DNA of 64,000 nt from Planctomycetota bacterium (GTDB lineage Bacteria; Planctomycetota; Planctomycetia; Planctomycetales; Planctomycetaceae), in the NCBI GenBank assembly GCA_003670925.1, contig QWQG01000165.1:32424-96423 (forward strand). The letters run 5' to 3'. Each line of letters opens with the position of its first letter. The stretch's first letter is position 1. Both the position numbers and the translations under genes were made by a program. Positions 43,458 through 53,313 of this stretch are shown one piece after another. The notes under the pieces are model-generated. The model did not search any database and was not told the DNA's origin. It worked only from the letters and a program-made list of their open reading frames with translations.

Positions 43458-44111
43458 CTATGGTTTTGCCACGATCCAGTGGAGCTTTAATCGCACCGTG
43501 TGTTTGGCGACTTGGATGCGTTGCTCAATTTTGCGATAGCCGTCACGCTGGAACTCAATCCGATGAGGACCTTCGGAGACGCTGATTCGCAGGGGTTCGG
43601 TCAGCGGCAGTTCCTGCGGTTTTGCATCGATATACATGCGTCCCCCCACTCGATCCCCGGGTGGCCAGTCGATTATCAGATTGGCATTGTCAGGCGGGCG
43701 ACGCAGGAAGAAAACGCCGAGCAATAAGAGCAGGACGACTGTCCCGACAACCGCTGTGATGATGAGTGGTTGCTGCTTCCACGAGACTGTGCCCTGATTC
43801 TGATTTCCACTGCCAGACAACTTTGCACGTTGGCTCTTGGTACGCAACACTTCGTCGTAGGCAACTTTCTGGATCGCGTTGAGCAGGCAACGGCGGGCGG
43901 CGGAGAGCTCGTTGAGCAGTCGCTGCGAATGATCGACAATTTTACTGTTTGCCATATCCTGCAGACGCCCCATGCGTTCGGTCGCCGCGTCTTCAATTTT
44001 CTTCCGATCAGATTCAAACAGTTCGAGCCCTAGCAGGGCGTAGTGATCAGGCGGACGAGTGGGCGTCACAATTCCTAGGAGATCACGGTAGGGGTCAAAT
44101 TCTGCTGGCAT
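43458..44111 (-). CDS. single-pass membrane protein with N-terminal J-like/helical domain and C-terminal PEGA-like domain
   Basis: ATG 44111 (MPAEFDPYRDLLGI) gives 217 aa; a GTG 15 nt earlier is possible. The N-terminus (DPYRDLLGI, then PPDHYALLGLELFESDRKKI and AARRCLLNAIQKVAYDEVLR) is the DnaJ-like helical module often found on planctomycete regulatory and kinase-associated proteins. A membrane helix sits at about 120-140 (PLIITAVVGTVVLLLLLGVF). The C-terminus (RMYIDAKPQELPLTEPLRIS, then GPHRIEFQRDGYRKIEQRIQ) is a PEGA-like beta-sandwich, expected outside. A linking or sensing role is inferred. It converges with the GspE-like gene. Confidence 0.68.
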   Translation of the reverse strand: MPAEFDPYRDLLGIVTPTRPPDHYALLGLELFESDRKKIEDAATERMGRLQDMANSKIVDHSQRLLNELSAARRCLLNAIQKVAYDEVLRTKSQRAKLSGSGNQNQGTVSWKQQPLIITAVVGTVVLLLLLGVFFLRRPPDNANLIIDWPPGDRVGGRMYIDAKPQELPLTEPLRISVSEGPHRIEFQRDGYRKIEQRIQVAKHTVRLKLHWIVAKP

Positions 44112-44326
44112 TGTTACGGCATCCACAGGAAGATTGCGTTATCTTTGAATCATGCCGTTCTCCCCACACAAGTTCAAGGACGGGGCGGCGTATTCGGACG
44201 CGATTCGTGCAGCAAACCGTGGCACAAAATCCATGTTCGGCAACGTAGTCATCCGCTATGATCCTAGACCCGTGTTGTTCCCGGGGTTGCACTAATCAAC
44301 GGAATATCTTTGACAAGAGCCCTCAA

Positions 44327-45313
44327 ATGGTGTTGTATTTGAATCCAATTTATTTGTGCATGCTACTGGGAATGATCAGTTGTCTGGGTGCGACGGTCAG
44401 TGCAGATGAAAGCAAGACTGACCTGCGAACCGTGCGAATAATTTATCTCGTTTCTCGCGATCGTGAAGAAAACGTTGAATACACGGCTGCATTAGAATTC
44501 GCAATTCGTGATCTTCAAAAGTGGTATGGAGGGCAACTCCAAGGTCCGACGTTTCGTTTGAGCGATCCAGTTGTTGAGGTTGTGAAGAGCAATCGGCCTG
44601 CCGATTGGTTCTATGGAAACCCTAACGGCAGCGACCAGGACAACTGGGGATTCAATAACACGCTTGATGAAGCTAGAAATCTGATAGACGCTAGGCACAA
44701 TGATCCGGGTTTTATTTGGATTTTGTATTCCGATGGACCGGGCAATAAGGGTCGGGGAGGCAGTGGAGTTGCCTGTCTGCCGGAAGATGACCTGCTGGGA
44801 CTTGTTGGAAAGCATCCTGTGGACAAGGACAAATCCCGTTGGATTGCGGGGCTAGGGCATGAGCTTGGCCATGCCTTCGGATTGCCTCATCCGACAGACA
44901 CCGAAAAACATGTGGACGCCATCATGTGGCTGGGTATTTATGGCAAGTATCCGGACAAGACATATCTCACAGACGACGACAAAAAGGTATTGCGGCGAAG
45001 CCCGTTTTTTTATCGCGAAAACAATGAACCTGTTTTCCAAAAAGGCGCCGTTGTCGCGACTTACCACTACACTGGAGGGGCCTTTGAACAGCATGCCGGA
45101 CATGATCCGATTGCCTGGACAGAACGCAAAACCGCTAGCGATGAGCGTCACAGCTTTGAAGAAACGCGACGAGATACAGAATTCATTTATCTGAATGACA
45201 GCAGTCGCGGATATGCTATTCGGCTGCCGATGGCCGGCGGCGAATCTGCTCTCTCAGGCGACGGCGAGAAAACATGGACAACGCTGTATCCCGTTGCTCA
45301 AAAAAAGGACTGA
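44327..45313 (+). CDS. secreted metzincin-type zinc metalloprotease
   Basis: ATG 44327 begins a signal peptide (MVLYLNPIYLCMLLGMIS, cleaved near VSADESK), giving 328 aa. The extended zinc motif HELGHAFGLPH (His178, Glu179, His182, His188) is complete, and AIMWLGIYG about 20 residues later supplies a Met-turn, as in metzincins. Before it are a long N-terminal domain with FAIRDLQKWYGGQL and the FIWILYSDGPGNKGRGG segment preceding the motif. The C-terminal 90 residues are a lectin-like or beta-rich extension (FEQHAGHDPIAWTERKT, EFIYLNDSSRGYAIRLP). Extracellular protein hydrolysis is likely; no dedicated substrate gene is adjacent. Confidence 0.8.
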   Translation: MVLYLNPIYLCMLLGMISCLGATVSADESKTDLRTVRIIYLVSRDREENVEYTAALEFAIRDLQKWYGGQLQGPTFRLSDPVVEVVKSNRPADWFYGNPNGSDQDNWGFNNTLDEARNLIDARHNDPGFIWILYSDGPGNKGRGGSGVACLPEDDLLGLVGKHPVDKDKSRWIAGLGHELGHAFGLPHPTDTEKHVDAIMWLGIYGKYPDKTYLTDDDKKVLRRSPFFYRENNEPVFQKGAVVATYHYTGGAFEQHAGHDPIAWTERKTASDERHSFEETRRDTEFIYLNDSSRGYAIRLPMAGGESALSGDGEKTWTTLYPVAQKKD

Positions 45314-45387
45314 CGCGAGGTTACGCTGTAAGCCTGAACTGGTAGCCTAGCATTTTTAAAATTTAGAATGGTGCATTGAGGCATTGG

Positions 45388-46008
45388 ATGGCCACGACGG
45401 CTTACAAACGATTCCGCATGCAGATCGAACTGCAGCGTACGTCTCCAAAAGCGGTACGCTTGCCAGCGGGTTATCGCTGGCTGCCATGGCGGTCGCTGTT
45501 ACTCGAACGACACGCGCAAGTTAAGTGGCGGGCCTTCCGCGAAGATCTTGACGGGAAAGTTTTTTCATGTCTTGGAGACGCAGCAGGCTGCACGGCTCTG
45601 ATGAAGGAAATTGTTGGGCAGGCAGCATTCTGTCGAGCGGCAACATGGATGGTGGTCTATCAGCCTGAACCTGACTGGCCCGCGGTGGATTGCGGCACGA
45701 TTCAGGGTGTCACGCGGAGTGGCGGGATGGGGTTGATTCAAAATGTCGGTGTAATTCCGGAACATCGCGGACTGGGCCTTGGCCGCGCACTGGTCCAACA
45801 GGCCTTGCTGGGTTTTGTGCAGGTTGGTATGAAAGTCAGTGTGCTAGAAGTTACGGCGGATAACGCAGCGGCCGTTCGCCTCTATCAATCACTGGGATTT
45901 CGTACAATCCAAGTATTGTATCGTGACAGTGCCACTGGCGAAACAATGACTGAGGATGAGGCGGAGTCACAGATCAGCAAATGGCCACGACACCTTTCCG
46001 GGCAATGA
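45388..46008 (+). CDS. GNAT-family N-acetyltransferase
   Basis: ATG 45388 follows GAGG at about 6 nt, giving 206 aa. The acetyl-CoA-binding motif is complete (VGVIPEHRGLGLGRALVQQA), followed by VLEVTADNAAAVRLYQSLGF and RTIQVLYRD, the usual motif B. The N-terminal part (RLPAGYRWLPWRSLLLERHA) is variable. The substrate is unknown; small-molecule amines or protein N-termini are both possible. It ends 10 nt before the DUF1501 gene start and probably forms a two-gene operon with it. Confidence 0.87.
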   Translation: MATTAYKRFRMQIELQRTSPKAVRLPAGYRWLPWRSLLLERHAQVKWRAFREDLDGKVFSCLGDAAGCTALMKEIVGQAAFCRAATWMVVYQPEPDWPAVDCGTIQGVTRSGGMGLIQNVGVIPEHRGLGLGRALVQQALLGFVQVGMKVSVLEVTADNAAAVRLYQSLGFRTIQVLYRDSATGETMTEDEAESQISKWPRHLSGQ

Positions 46009-46018
46009 GGAGATTGCA

Positions 46019-47467
46019 ATGAATTTTTTCCCATGCGGACAGACGCGACGTGAATTCGTCTGGCAGATGGGGGGCGGATTCACCGGGCTGGCCCTGACAT
46101 CAATGCTCAATCAGGACGGGTTCTTTGGCAGACATACGGCCGCCGCGGGTGAGAGTGCGGGAAACGCATTACGGCATCAGCCGTATTTCGCTTCGAAAGC
46201 CAAGTCGTGTATTTTTCTAATGATGAACGGGGCTCCCAGCCAAGTTGACACATTCGACTATAAGCCGTCGCTCCAGAAATACGCTGGACAACCGCTGCCG
46301 GAAGGCAAGGCGTTCACTAATTCCGGCGGACGCAAAGTCGGGTTTCTAACGCCCGCTTTTCGACGTTTTCGCCCAGGCGGCGAAAGTGGCCTCCTGATAT
46401 CCGACTACTTTCCGCATGTACGACAGCATGCCGATAAGTTGGCCGTCATTAGGTCGTGCCACACGGACAGCCACGCACATGGATCGGCGTTGGTGGCCAT
46501 GAACACGGGCAAAACGTTTATCGGGCGTCCCTCCCTCGGATCGTGGTGCGTTTATGGACTAGGGACTGAAAATGAAAGTCTGCCAGGCTACGTCGTGATT
46601 CTTGACAAACGGGGAGGGCCGATTGGCGGTCAGCCCAACTGGTCGAGCGGATTTATGTCGGCTGCGTATCAGGGTACATTATTTCGGCCGGTTGGCGATC
46701 CGATTCTGGATCTTCGCGGCCCGGAACATGTGACGCGTCCAGCACAGCGTGCACAACTCGACATGCTTGCGCGGCTCAATGAGCAGCATCTCGCGGCGCG
46801 CCCAGGAGGCGATGAATTGGCTGCAAGAATCGGATCGTACGAGCTGGCGTTTCGCATGCAGACGGAAGCACCAGAAGCAGTAGACCTCAGTCAGGAGACA
46901 GCCCAGACGCTTGAAATGTATGGCGTCGGTCAGCAGCCGACGGACGAATACGGACGCAATTGTCTTGTCGCGCGGCGTTTGATTGAACGTGGAGTGCGAT
47001 TCGTGCAACTGTACTCCGGCGGTGGTCATCTGGAAGAAACTTGGGACGCGCATGAGAGCATCGAGAAGAACCATGGACGTCATGGCGCTGAAGTGGATCA
47101 GCCCATTGCCGCCCTCCTCACGGATCTAGAACAACGCGGACTTCTGGATGAAACGCTGATCGTCTGGGGCGGTGAATTCGGCCGGATGCCGTTCAGCGAA
47201 GGGCAGAACGCTCCTGGCAGAAATCATAATCCGTACGGCTTTTCCATGTGGTTGGCCGGCGGCGGCGTCAAAGGCGGCACAGCATACGGTGAAACCGATG
47301 AATTCGGGTTTGAAGCCGTAGTTGATCGAGTCCACCTGCATGATCTGCACGCCACGATTCTGCATCTGATGGGGATGGACCACGAAAGGCTGAGCTATTT
47401 TCATCAGGGCCGCGACGAGAGTCTGACCGATGTGTTCGGCAAGGTCGTGACCGGAGTCCTCGCGTAA
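46019..47467 (+). CDS. TAT-exported DUF1501 protein (sulfatase-like fold)
   Basis: ATG 46019 has GAGGAG about 7 nt upstream, giving 482 aa. A twin-arginine signal (TRREFVWQMGGGFTGLALTS) is followed by the classic DUF1501 signatures: FASKAKSCIFLMMNGAPSQV, DTFDYKPSLQKYAGQPLP, RSCHTDSHAHGSALVAMNTG, then YGRNCLVARRLIERGVRFVQ and IVWGGEFGRMPFSEGQN plus a terminal MDHERLSYFHQGRDESLTD. DUF1501 members belong to the alkaline-phosphatase/sulfatase superfamily and are usually encoded next to DUF1553/DUF1549 cytochrome genes, which are absent here. Extracytoplasmic; activity unproven. Confidence 0.9.
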   Translation: MNFFPCGQTRREFVWQMGGGFTGLALTSMLNQDGFFGRHTAAAGESAGNALRHQPYFASKAKSCIFLMMNGAPSQVDTFDYKPSLQKYAGQPLPEGKAFTNSGGRKVGFLTPAFRRFRPGGESGLLISDYFPHVRQHADKLAVIRSCHTDSHAHGSALVAMNTGKTFIGRPSLGSWCVYGLGTENESLPGYVVILDKRGGPIGGQPNWSSGFMSAAYQGTLFRPVGDPILDLRGPEHVTRPAQRAQLDMLARLNEQHLAARPGGDELAARIGSYELAFRMQTEAPEAVDLSQETAQTLEMYGVGQQPTDEYGRNCLVARRLIERGVRFVQLYSGGGHLEETWDAHESIEKNHGRHGAEVDQPIAALLTDLEQRGLLDETLIVWGGEFGRMPFSEGQNAPGRNHNPYGFSMWLAGGGVKGGTAYGETDEFGFEAVVDRVHLHDLHATILHLMGMDHERLSYFHQGRDESLTDVFGKVVTGVLA

Positions 47468-47472
47468 CCGCA

Positions 47473-48465
47473 TTAACGCATAAATGATCGCTGCGACTGC
47501 ATGCCACGGCCCGTATTCATGTTGACTTGAAAAAAACTTTCGGCGACGGCCGCACCAATGCCATTCAGCTGAGACTGGAAATCGTCAACAAACTGATGCA
47601 GGCCATTGCCGATCACATCTGTGGCCCGAGCGTAGTTTAGTTTGGCGTTGAGTTGAGCCACAAGTTGCTCAGCGGGATTGCTGAACGAATGCATGGGTGT
47701 CCCTGAAATTGCGCGAATGCTACTTTCGGCGTCGCGCACACAAAACCGCATCGATCTGGGGAAACGGGTATTCAGCATCAGAAAATCTACGACTTTCGCG
47801 GGTTCAATCCGACCATACTCCCGGCGATACATTTCCAACGCACTCGTTGATTCTAGCAGCGCTGCCCACTGCACGACATCCACCTGTGAACCAACATGCA
47901 TCGGGTCTGGCAGGAGAATAAAATACTTGACGTCGAGAATTCGGGAAGTCTTATCGGCACGTTCGAGATGATATCCAAGACTCGAAAAGTGCCAGGCTTC
48001 GCCACGCGACCATGTCGCCTGAATCACGCCCAAGACCTGATGCGCCGAACGTTTAATCTGCTCCAGAACACCATGCGGCTGTCTGATTGCTCGATTAGAT
48101 TCTGATGCGGCCTTCCGCACGCGAAGGTAAAATTGATTGACTACTTCCCACATGGGAGTCGTCAAATTCTCGCGGATCGAGCGCGCATTTTCGCGAGCGG
48201 CCGCCAAGCAACTGACGACCGAATTTTGATTCTTCGGATCGAATAGCAGGTAACGAATCACATTTTCCTGAGTCGGCGCGGAATACGTTTCCTTGAATGT
48301 TTCTACATCTCCGCCAGCGTGGAGTAGCGACGACCATAGGTCAAGTTCGCGGCCGCGATATCCCAACGCAATGTTGGATGTGACATCGATAAATCGAGCT
48401 TGGTTTTCCGCACGTTCCAGATAACGACTCATCCAGAACAATGATTCAGCAACGCGACACAACAT
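47473..48465 (-). CDS. alpha-E domain protein (DUF403)
   Basis: The 330-aa, mostly helical product has the DUF403/alpha-E pattern: MLCRVAESLFWMSRYLERAE, DVTSNIALGYRG, ENVIRYLLFDPKNQNSVVSC, ARENARSIRENLTTPMWEVV, SSLGYHLERADKTSRILDVK and MLNTRFPRSMRFCVRDAES. Members are always encoded with circularly permuted ATP-grasp and often transglutaminase/protease genes. Here the ATP-grasp gene lies 34 nt upstream on the same strand, an obvious operon, but no transglutaminase follows. The molecular role is unknown; peptide or small-molecule ligation systems have been proposed for the cluster. Confidence 0.92.
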   Translation of the reverse strand: MLCRVAESLFWMSRYLERAENQARFIDVTSNIALGYRGRELDLWSSLLHAGGDVETFKETYSAPTQENVIRYLLFDPKNQNSVVSCLAAARENARSIRENLTTPMWEVVNQFYLRVRKAASESNRAIRQPHGVLEQIKRSAHQVLGVIQATWSRGEAWHFSSLGYHLERADKTSRILDVKYFILLPDPMHVGSQVDVVQWAALLESTSALEMYRREYGRIEPAKVVDFLMLNTRFPRSMRFCVRDAESSIRAISGTPMHSFSNPAEQLVAQLNAKLNYARATDVIGNGLHQFVDDFQSQLNGIGAAVAESFFQVNMNTGRGMQSQRSFMR

Positions 48466-48499
48466 GGTTGAAAATCTTAAATGGGTCCGGCAACGTGAT

Positions 48500-49921
48500 T
48501 CAATTCTTCAGCAACACCCACGTGTCTTTGCTGCCTCCGCCTTGTGAGGAATTAACGATCATAGATCCTTCTTTTAGGGCGACGCGCGTGAGTCCTCCGG
48601 GGAGCACCCACACGTCTTCGCCATACAGGATAAATGGACGAAGATCGACGTGTCGCGGTGCGAGTGTCTGATTAATGACGGTGGGAACTGTCGAAAGTGT
48701 CAGCATCGGTTGCGCGATATAGTTGCGGGGATCTTTGCGAATTAACTCCGCGCAATCTTCCCGCTCTTTCTGTGAGGCTTGCGGGCCCATCATGATGCCG
48801 TAACCGCCTGATTCGTTAGTCGGTTTGACCACTAGTTCGTGCAAATGACTGAGCACATAGTCACGATCAGACTTTACAGAACACAGATACGTCGGCACAT
48901 TTTTTAGAATGGCATCTTCGCTGAGATAGTAACGAATGATTTCCGGCACATACTGATACACGGCTTTGTCATCGGCCACACCGGTTCCAGGAGCGTTCGC
49001 GAGCGTCACATTGCCGCTGCGGTATGCGCGCATCAGTCCCGGGACGCCCAGCATACTGTCAGCCCGAAAAACCTCCGGATCAATAAAATCATCGTCGATC
49101 CGGCGGTAAATAACATCCACGCGTTGCGGTCCGCGTGTCGTCTTCATCCAGACCATGTCCTCGTCATCGACAAAGAGATCACTGCCGCTCACCAGCTCCA
49201 CACCCATTTGTTGCGCAAGAAACGAATGTTCGAAATAAGCAGAATTGCAAATCCCCGGAGTCAGTACCACCGCCGTGGGTGCTGAAATATGAGGCGGAGC
49301 AGTCTTGAGTAACGTCTCCAGCAATCGTTCGGGATAGTCCTCAATAGAGGCAATAATTGAGCCGTAAAAAACTTCCGGCAGCACACGCTTCATAATCTCA
49401 CGATTCTCAAGCACATAACTGACGCCGGATGGACACCGTAGATTGTCTTCCAACACGTAAATTGTGCCGTCATGATTTCGCACAAGATCCGTGCCGACGA
49501 CATGCGTCCAGACACCGCCGGGAGGCCGAAAGCCTTGACATTCCGGGCGATACGTTTTCGCGGTCTTAACCAGTTCTTCCGGGACGACGCCGTCCTTCAT
49601 GATCTTGCCGTCACCGTAAACATCGTCCAAAAACAGGTTGAGCGCACGAATGCGTTGTTTGAGTCCAGATTCGATGATCTGCCATTCGTCCCATGCGATC
49701 GGGCGCGGCACAACATCGAAAGGCCAGACCTTTTCGTTGCCGTCATTGTGCCCATAGACGGCGAAGGTAATGCCCTTTTCAAGCAACTCTTCTTCGGCGT
49801 GCCGCTGCCGTTCCGCAAGCATCTCGGCCGACAGCGACGCGAGACCATCCGACAACGCAGGATGCCGCGGGGTCCCGGCCGAAGTCAAAAGTTCGTCAAA
49901 ATTTCCAGGAGACGCATTCAC
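48500..49921 (-). CDS. circularly permuted ATP-grasp protein (DUF404/DUF407)
   Basis: The 473-aa product starts at GTG 49921; no in-frame ATG is nearer. Features of circularly permuted type 2 ATP-grasp proteins are clear: [40 protein letters not shown], then [68 protein letters not shown] and [21 protein letters not shown]-grasp enzymes form carboxylate-amine bonds through acyl phosphates, so this one probably makes an amide or peptide bond, acting with the alpha-E protein encoded downstream. Confidence 0.92.
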   Translation of the reverse strand: MNASPGNFDELLTSAGTPRHPALSDGLASLSAEMLAERQRHAEEELLEKGITFAVYGHNDGNEKVWPFDVVPRPIAWDEWQIIESGLKQRIRALNLFLDDVYGDGKIMKDGVVPEELVKTAKTYRPECQGFRPPGGVWTHVVGTDLVRNHDGTIYVLEDNLRCPSGVSYVLENREIMKRVLPEVFYGSIIASIEDYPERLLETLLKTAPPHISAPTAVVLTPGICNSAYFEHSFLAQQMGVELVSGSDLFVDDEDMVWMKTTRGPQRVDVIYRRIDDDFIDPEVFRADSMLGVPGLMRAYRSGNVTLANAPGTGVADDKAVYQYVPEIIRYYLSEDAILKNVPTYLCSVKSDRDYVLSHLHELVVKPTNESGGYGIMMGPQASQKEREDCAELIRKDPRNYIAQPMLTLSTVPTVINQTLAPRHVDLRPFILYGEDVWVLPGGLTRVALKEGSMIVNSSQGGGSKDTWVLLKN

Positions 49922-50168
49922 TTACTCAGGATCTCCAGACGAATCCGGTACATGGTTGTCACGAATTCAGGCAGTCTATACTCAAAATGCAGAGAGTGTA
50001 GGCACTGCGACCTCCTTTTCACAAGACGTCTGCCCTCAGGCAAGATTCATGCCACGCACTGTGTCGCCTTAAAAAACGACTTATTTAGAGTTGGTCACTC
50101 CCGAATTTAGGCTAAAGACTTTAGATTGCTCGCTCATGAACACAGTCTTGGGGTCTTGGAGAATTGCT

Positions 50169-51215
50169 GTGGCTGCAAAAAGATTACCACCGAACGATGG
50201 CGAACAGAACTTCGCTTTTCTCAGTTCAGACGATCACGCGGAGTTCACCGACGCTCGATTCGATGAGCCACGGGCGGAGACAGCCGAAACGTTCATGTTC
50301 CCTGTCGCAACTCCAGACAGTGATGTGGAACAACTTGCGGTCACGAGTCCACCACAGGTCGCGAGCGATGTCCCGGTCGTCTCCGCGGCAAGGGACGGGC
50401 TGCTGCCAACATCCACTTTATCCGTGCCGGACATCGCGGCCCGTCCTGCCCCATCTACGGGGTATGTCAGCGGAAAATTGTTTGTGGGAGTCGTGGGGTA
50501 TGCTCTCGCGTTGACGCTGCTACTCTTGGGAATGCTGTTGACCGGACGGATGTCACTCTTTGGAAATCATCCGCTTGAGAGCCTGCCGGATTTAAGGCCA
50601 CTGGACCCACAGGAATTTCGCAAAGTGCCTGACGGAGCGAAATTGCCGGATGGACATGTCTTGCGACTTGGTGAATCGCGACGCTTTGGAGACGTAGTGG
50701 TGACACCTGTGCGATTGACGAAAGAGCCGTTGCAATTTCAAGGTTTTTTGTCTGGAGCGATCGAAGAGAAACTCACAACGGTGCCTGTCATGAAATTGTG
50801 GCTGAACTTTAAGAACGTGGCGGTTAACTATGCGTTTTCTCCGTGTGATGCGGGCCTGATGTCCAATCGCTCACCAGCTGATTCAAAAGACGCTGCGACG
50901 TTTGCTAATACATTTCTTACGATCGGCATTCCGTCCGGTGATTTTGCTACGACACGGAGGCTCAACTTCTTGCATACCATGGACAGTAATTTTGTAATCG
51001 TAGGGCAAGAATCTGGAAAGATCTTACTGCCTGGCGAATCGCTTACAACATTTGTCGCCGAGAGCGACGCAGACGATGACGTTCATCCTGACGACAAGAC
51101 CACTTTTTTCTGGAGGGTTCAGTTCCGAAAAGGCGTAAATTTGTCGAGCGGGAGCGGAGTGACGACCCTGATTGATATCAAGTTCTCCGGAGCCGATGTC
51201 GCCACCTCCGGTTGA
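50169..51215 (+). CDS. membrane-anchored hypothetical protein
   Basis: I choose GTG 50169 (MAAKRLPPNDGEQN), with TTGGAG about 8 nt upstream; ATG 50136 lacks a ribosome binding site. The 348-aa product has a long acidic, Pro-rich cytoplasmic region (about 1-100), one membrane helix (about 105-125, FVGVVGYALALTLLLLGMLL) and an extracytoplasmic beta-rich domain with RLGESRRFGDVVVTPVRLTK, KLWLNFKNVAVNYAFSPCDA and GKILLPGESLTTFVAES. The latter resembles DUF4352-like immunoglobulin folds by pattern only. The function is not known. Confidence 0.6.
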   Translation: MAAKRLPPNDGEQNFAFLSSDDHAEFTDARFDEPRAETAETFMFPVATPDSDVEQLAVTSPPQVASDVPVVSAARDGLLPTSTLSVPDIAARPAPSTGYVSGKLFVGVVGYALALTLLLLGMLLTGRMSLFGNHPLESLPDLRPLDPQEFRKVPDGAKLPDGHVLRLGESRRFGDVVVTPVRLTKEPLQFQGFLSGAIEEKLTTVPVMKLWLNFKNVAVNYAFSPCDAGLMSNRSPADSKDAATFANTFLTIGIPSGDFATTRRLNFLHTMDSNFVIVGQESGKILLPGESLTTFVAESDADDDVHPDDKTTFFWRVQFRKGVNLSSGSGVTTLIDIKFSGADVATSG

Positions 51216-51260
51216 GAGACCTCCGGTTGAGACACTTCCGTTCTACCTGCGGAACCTGAA

Positions 51261-51653
51261 ATGTACTTCGAAAAGTCTCATGCACAATCACAGTCCGTTG
51301 CAGGTTACGATGCCCAACTTTTGGCGGAGGCGGTGAGAAGTGTTCGTGATTTATTGCCGATGTGCGACGATGAGCGGCCTGTTTTTGGCGTGATTTTAGG
51401 ATCGGGACGTGGTTTAGCGGCCGATCGGTTGCTGGCAGCGGGCGGTAAATCGCTCGCGTACCCGGCCATTCTAGGAATGCCGTTACCACTCGTCGTCGGG
51501 CATCCTGGACGACTGGTGCTGGGACGTAATCGGCGTGCTTGGCAGCAAGGACCTAAAGATGGTCAGCGGCTCGCCTGTCGGGTTGCCCATGCGGCGAGCA
51601 GCTCTCGATTGATTTTTACATTGTGTCGCGTATCCACGGGAAGACTGCGGTGA
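51261..51653 (+). pseudogene. 5' remnant of a purine nucleoside phosphorylase gene
   Basis: ATG 51261 opens a frame whose first about 95 codons match the N-terminus of trimeric purine nucleoside phosphorylases: PVFGVILGSGRGLAADRLLA (phosphate-binding GSGxG), SLAYPAILGMPLPLVVGHPG (catalytic-region GHxG) and RLVLGR. The match then stops, and the frame runs on as Arg/Gln-rich non-homologous sequence ([13 protein letters not shown]) to 51653, overlapping the 3' end of the convergent ligase gene. A normal enzyme is about 270 aa, so about two thirds is missing. It is a truncated gene, apparently cut by the rearrangement that placed the ligase gene here. Confidence 0.65.
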
Positions 51654-53236
51654 AACAGGATTTGGTGAATGTTGGCTGTCAGCGGATTCTGAGTCCCCAG
51701 TTGCAGCAGTTCATGACCCAGTTGTCGGCGATCCTTTTCCGATGACGGAAATTTCCCAGGTTCCGGTTCAGCCACGATGATCGGAATCTGCCGTCCCTTC
51801 GCACCGATTCCGACCAAAGCACAGCGGTAGATCGCAGGATGATTGTTAAAGATGGCCTCGCAGCAGACGGAATACATCGGGCCGGTGGTTGTAGAAACAA
51901 TGTGGGCTTTGCGTCCACAAAACCACAGGCGACCGACGTCGTCAAAATAACCAACATCACCCATGCGATGCCAGAATAAGTCACCATCTGCAATCTTCGC
52001 GAAGTTCGTCGCATTCGGTCGTTGGTAATACTCCCGTGTTGCCACTGGGCCACTGACAATAATTTCACCGATCTGCCCGCTGGCAACGCTGACCGTCTTC
52101 CCAATTTCCCGCAGCATCTCCGAACTAGTCTCAATGATCCGCACACGCATGCCGTGAAAGACGTGTCCGACGCAAGTTCCCTTTCCGATTGCTGTCAGGA
52201 CTGCGGTTTCCTTGAGTACTTCGCGAGCTGAGATTGATGCCACTGGCAGGCATTCCGTGGCTCCATAGGGCGTAAAAAAATTAGCCGCCGAAGGTAACAC
52301 GTTGGTCATCCGCTGCAAGACGTGATTGGGCACTGGTGCCCCGGCAGACAGGATCCGGCGCAAGGCGGGCAACGTAATTTGACGCTCCTCACAATAGCGA
52401 CCAACACGGTTCCACAATGCGGGCGATCCATAGGCCTGGGTCACGCTCTGCGACTCAAGCGCCTCCACGATCCTTGCCGGATTTACGGCCGCAGGTCTAG
52501 TCGGGTCCATGTCCGGAATCACAGACGTTACCTGCATCGCAACATTAAACAACGAGAAGAGTGGAAATCCGGGGAGATCCACTTCGCCCGGTTGGATCTG
52601 ATACTGCTCCCGAATCAAATCCACTTGCGCATCGAACATACCGTGTTCGTAGTGAACTCCCTTTGGCGGCCCGGTGCTGCCAGAGGTGAAAATAATGGCT
52701 GCCGAATTGGTTGCCATAGTGGCTGGCAGCGCGATGCCAGACTGGCGGCCATCATCGACGAGTTGTCGATAGGATTCGCATCCTAGGTGACGTGTCCGGG
52801 GACCAACAATAACGTTGAACCGTGCATTCCGAAAACGCCATGGCAGCAGCCGCCGGACAACATGCACCGGCGTAATTGCCGCGAACCCATCGGGATTGAC
52901 AGTCTTTAGGCAGCGGAAGACGCTGCGGATCCCCATCCCAGGGTCGATGAGCGTGCAACAAGCTCCTGCCCGCATAATCCCGAATGTCAACGCAATGAAT
53001 TCAATCGACGGCCGCACCATGAGCACGATGCGGTGTCCGGGGCGAACGCCAAGTTCGATCAGGCCGCGTGCAATTGCATCAACTTCTGTGTCGAGTTGCT
53101 GAAAAGTCAAGTGCGTCCATGCAACCCTCCCCGCTGCATCTCGTGTTTCCGGAAATACCACCGCGCGCTGGTTGGGAACCAGCGTGGCGGAAATTCTTAG
53201 CCGGTCAGCAATATTGAATTTTTTTTCGTCAGCCAT
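51563..53236 (-). CDS. oleC: OleC-like AMP-dependent ligase (beta-lactone synthetase family)
   Basis: The 557-aa product starts at ATG 53236. It belongs to the ANL superfamily: P-loop [48 protein letters not shown] and the terminal lysine region [13 protein letters not shown]. The specific phrases [35 protein letters not shown] and [13 protein letters not shown] are those of OleC proteins, which convert beta-hydroxy acids to beta-lactones in olefin biosynthesis. The usual partners oleA, oleB and oleD are not in this window. Chain specificity is unknown. The 3' end overlaps the phosphorylase remnant. Confidence 0.82.
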   Translation of the reverse strand: MADEKKFNIADRLRISATLVPNQRAVVFPETRDAAGRVAWTHLTFQQLDTEVDAIARGLIELGVRPGHRIVLMVRPSIEFIALTFGIMRAGACCTLIDPGMGIRSVFRCLKTVNPDGFAAITPVHVVRRLLPWRFRNARFNVIVGPRTRHLGCESYRQLVDDGRQSGIALPATMATNSAAIIFTSGSTGPPKGVHYEHGMFDAQVDLIREQYQIQPGEVDLPGFPLFSLFNVAMQVTSVIPDMDPTRPAAVNPARIVEALESQSVTQAYGSPALWNRVGRYCEERQITLPALRRILSAGAPVPNHVLQRMTNVLPSAANFFTPYGATECLPVASISAREVLKETAVLTAIGKGTCVGHVFHGMRVRIIETSSEMLREIGKTVSVASGQIGEIIVSGPVATREYYQRPNATNFAKIADGDLFWHRMGDVGYFDDVGRLWFCGRKAHIVSTTTGPMYSVCCEAIFNNHPAIYRCALVGIGAKGRQIPIIVAEPEPGKFPSSEKDRRQLGHELLQLGTQNPLTANIHQILFHRSLPVDTRHNVKINRELLAAWATRQASR

Positions 53237-53313
53237 TCGACTAGGTCAGCTATCCAAAAAAGGATGATCAGGCTTGTCGTAATGAGTCAACAGATCGTAC
53301 AGGTGCGGCAAGG

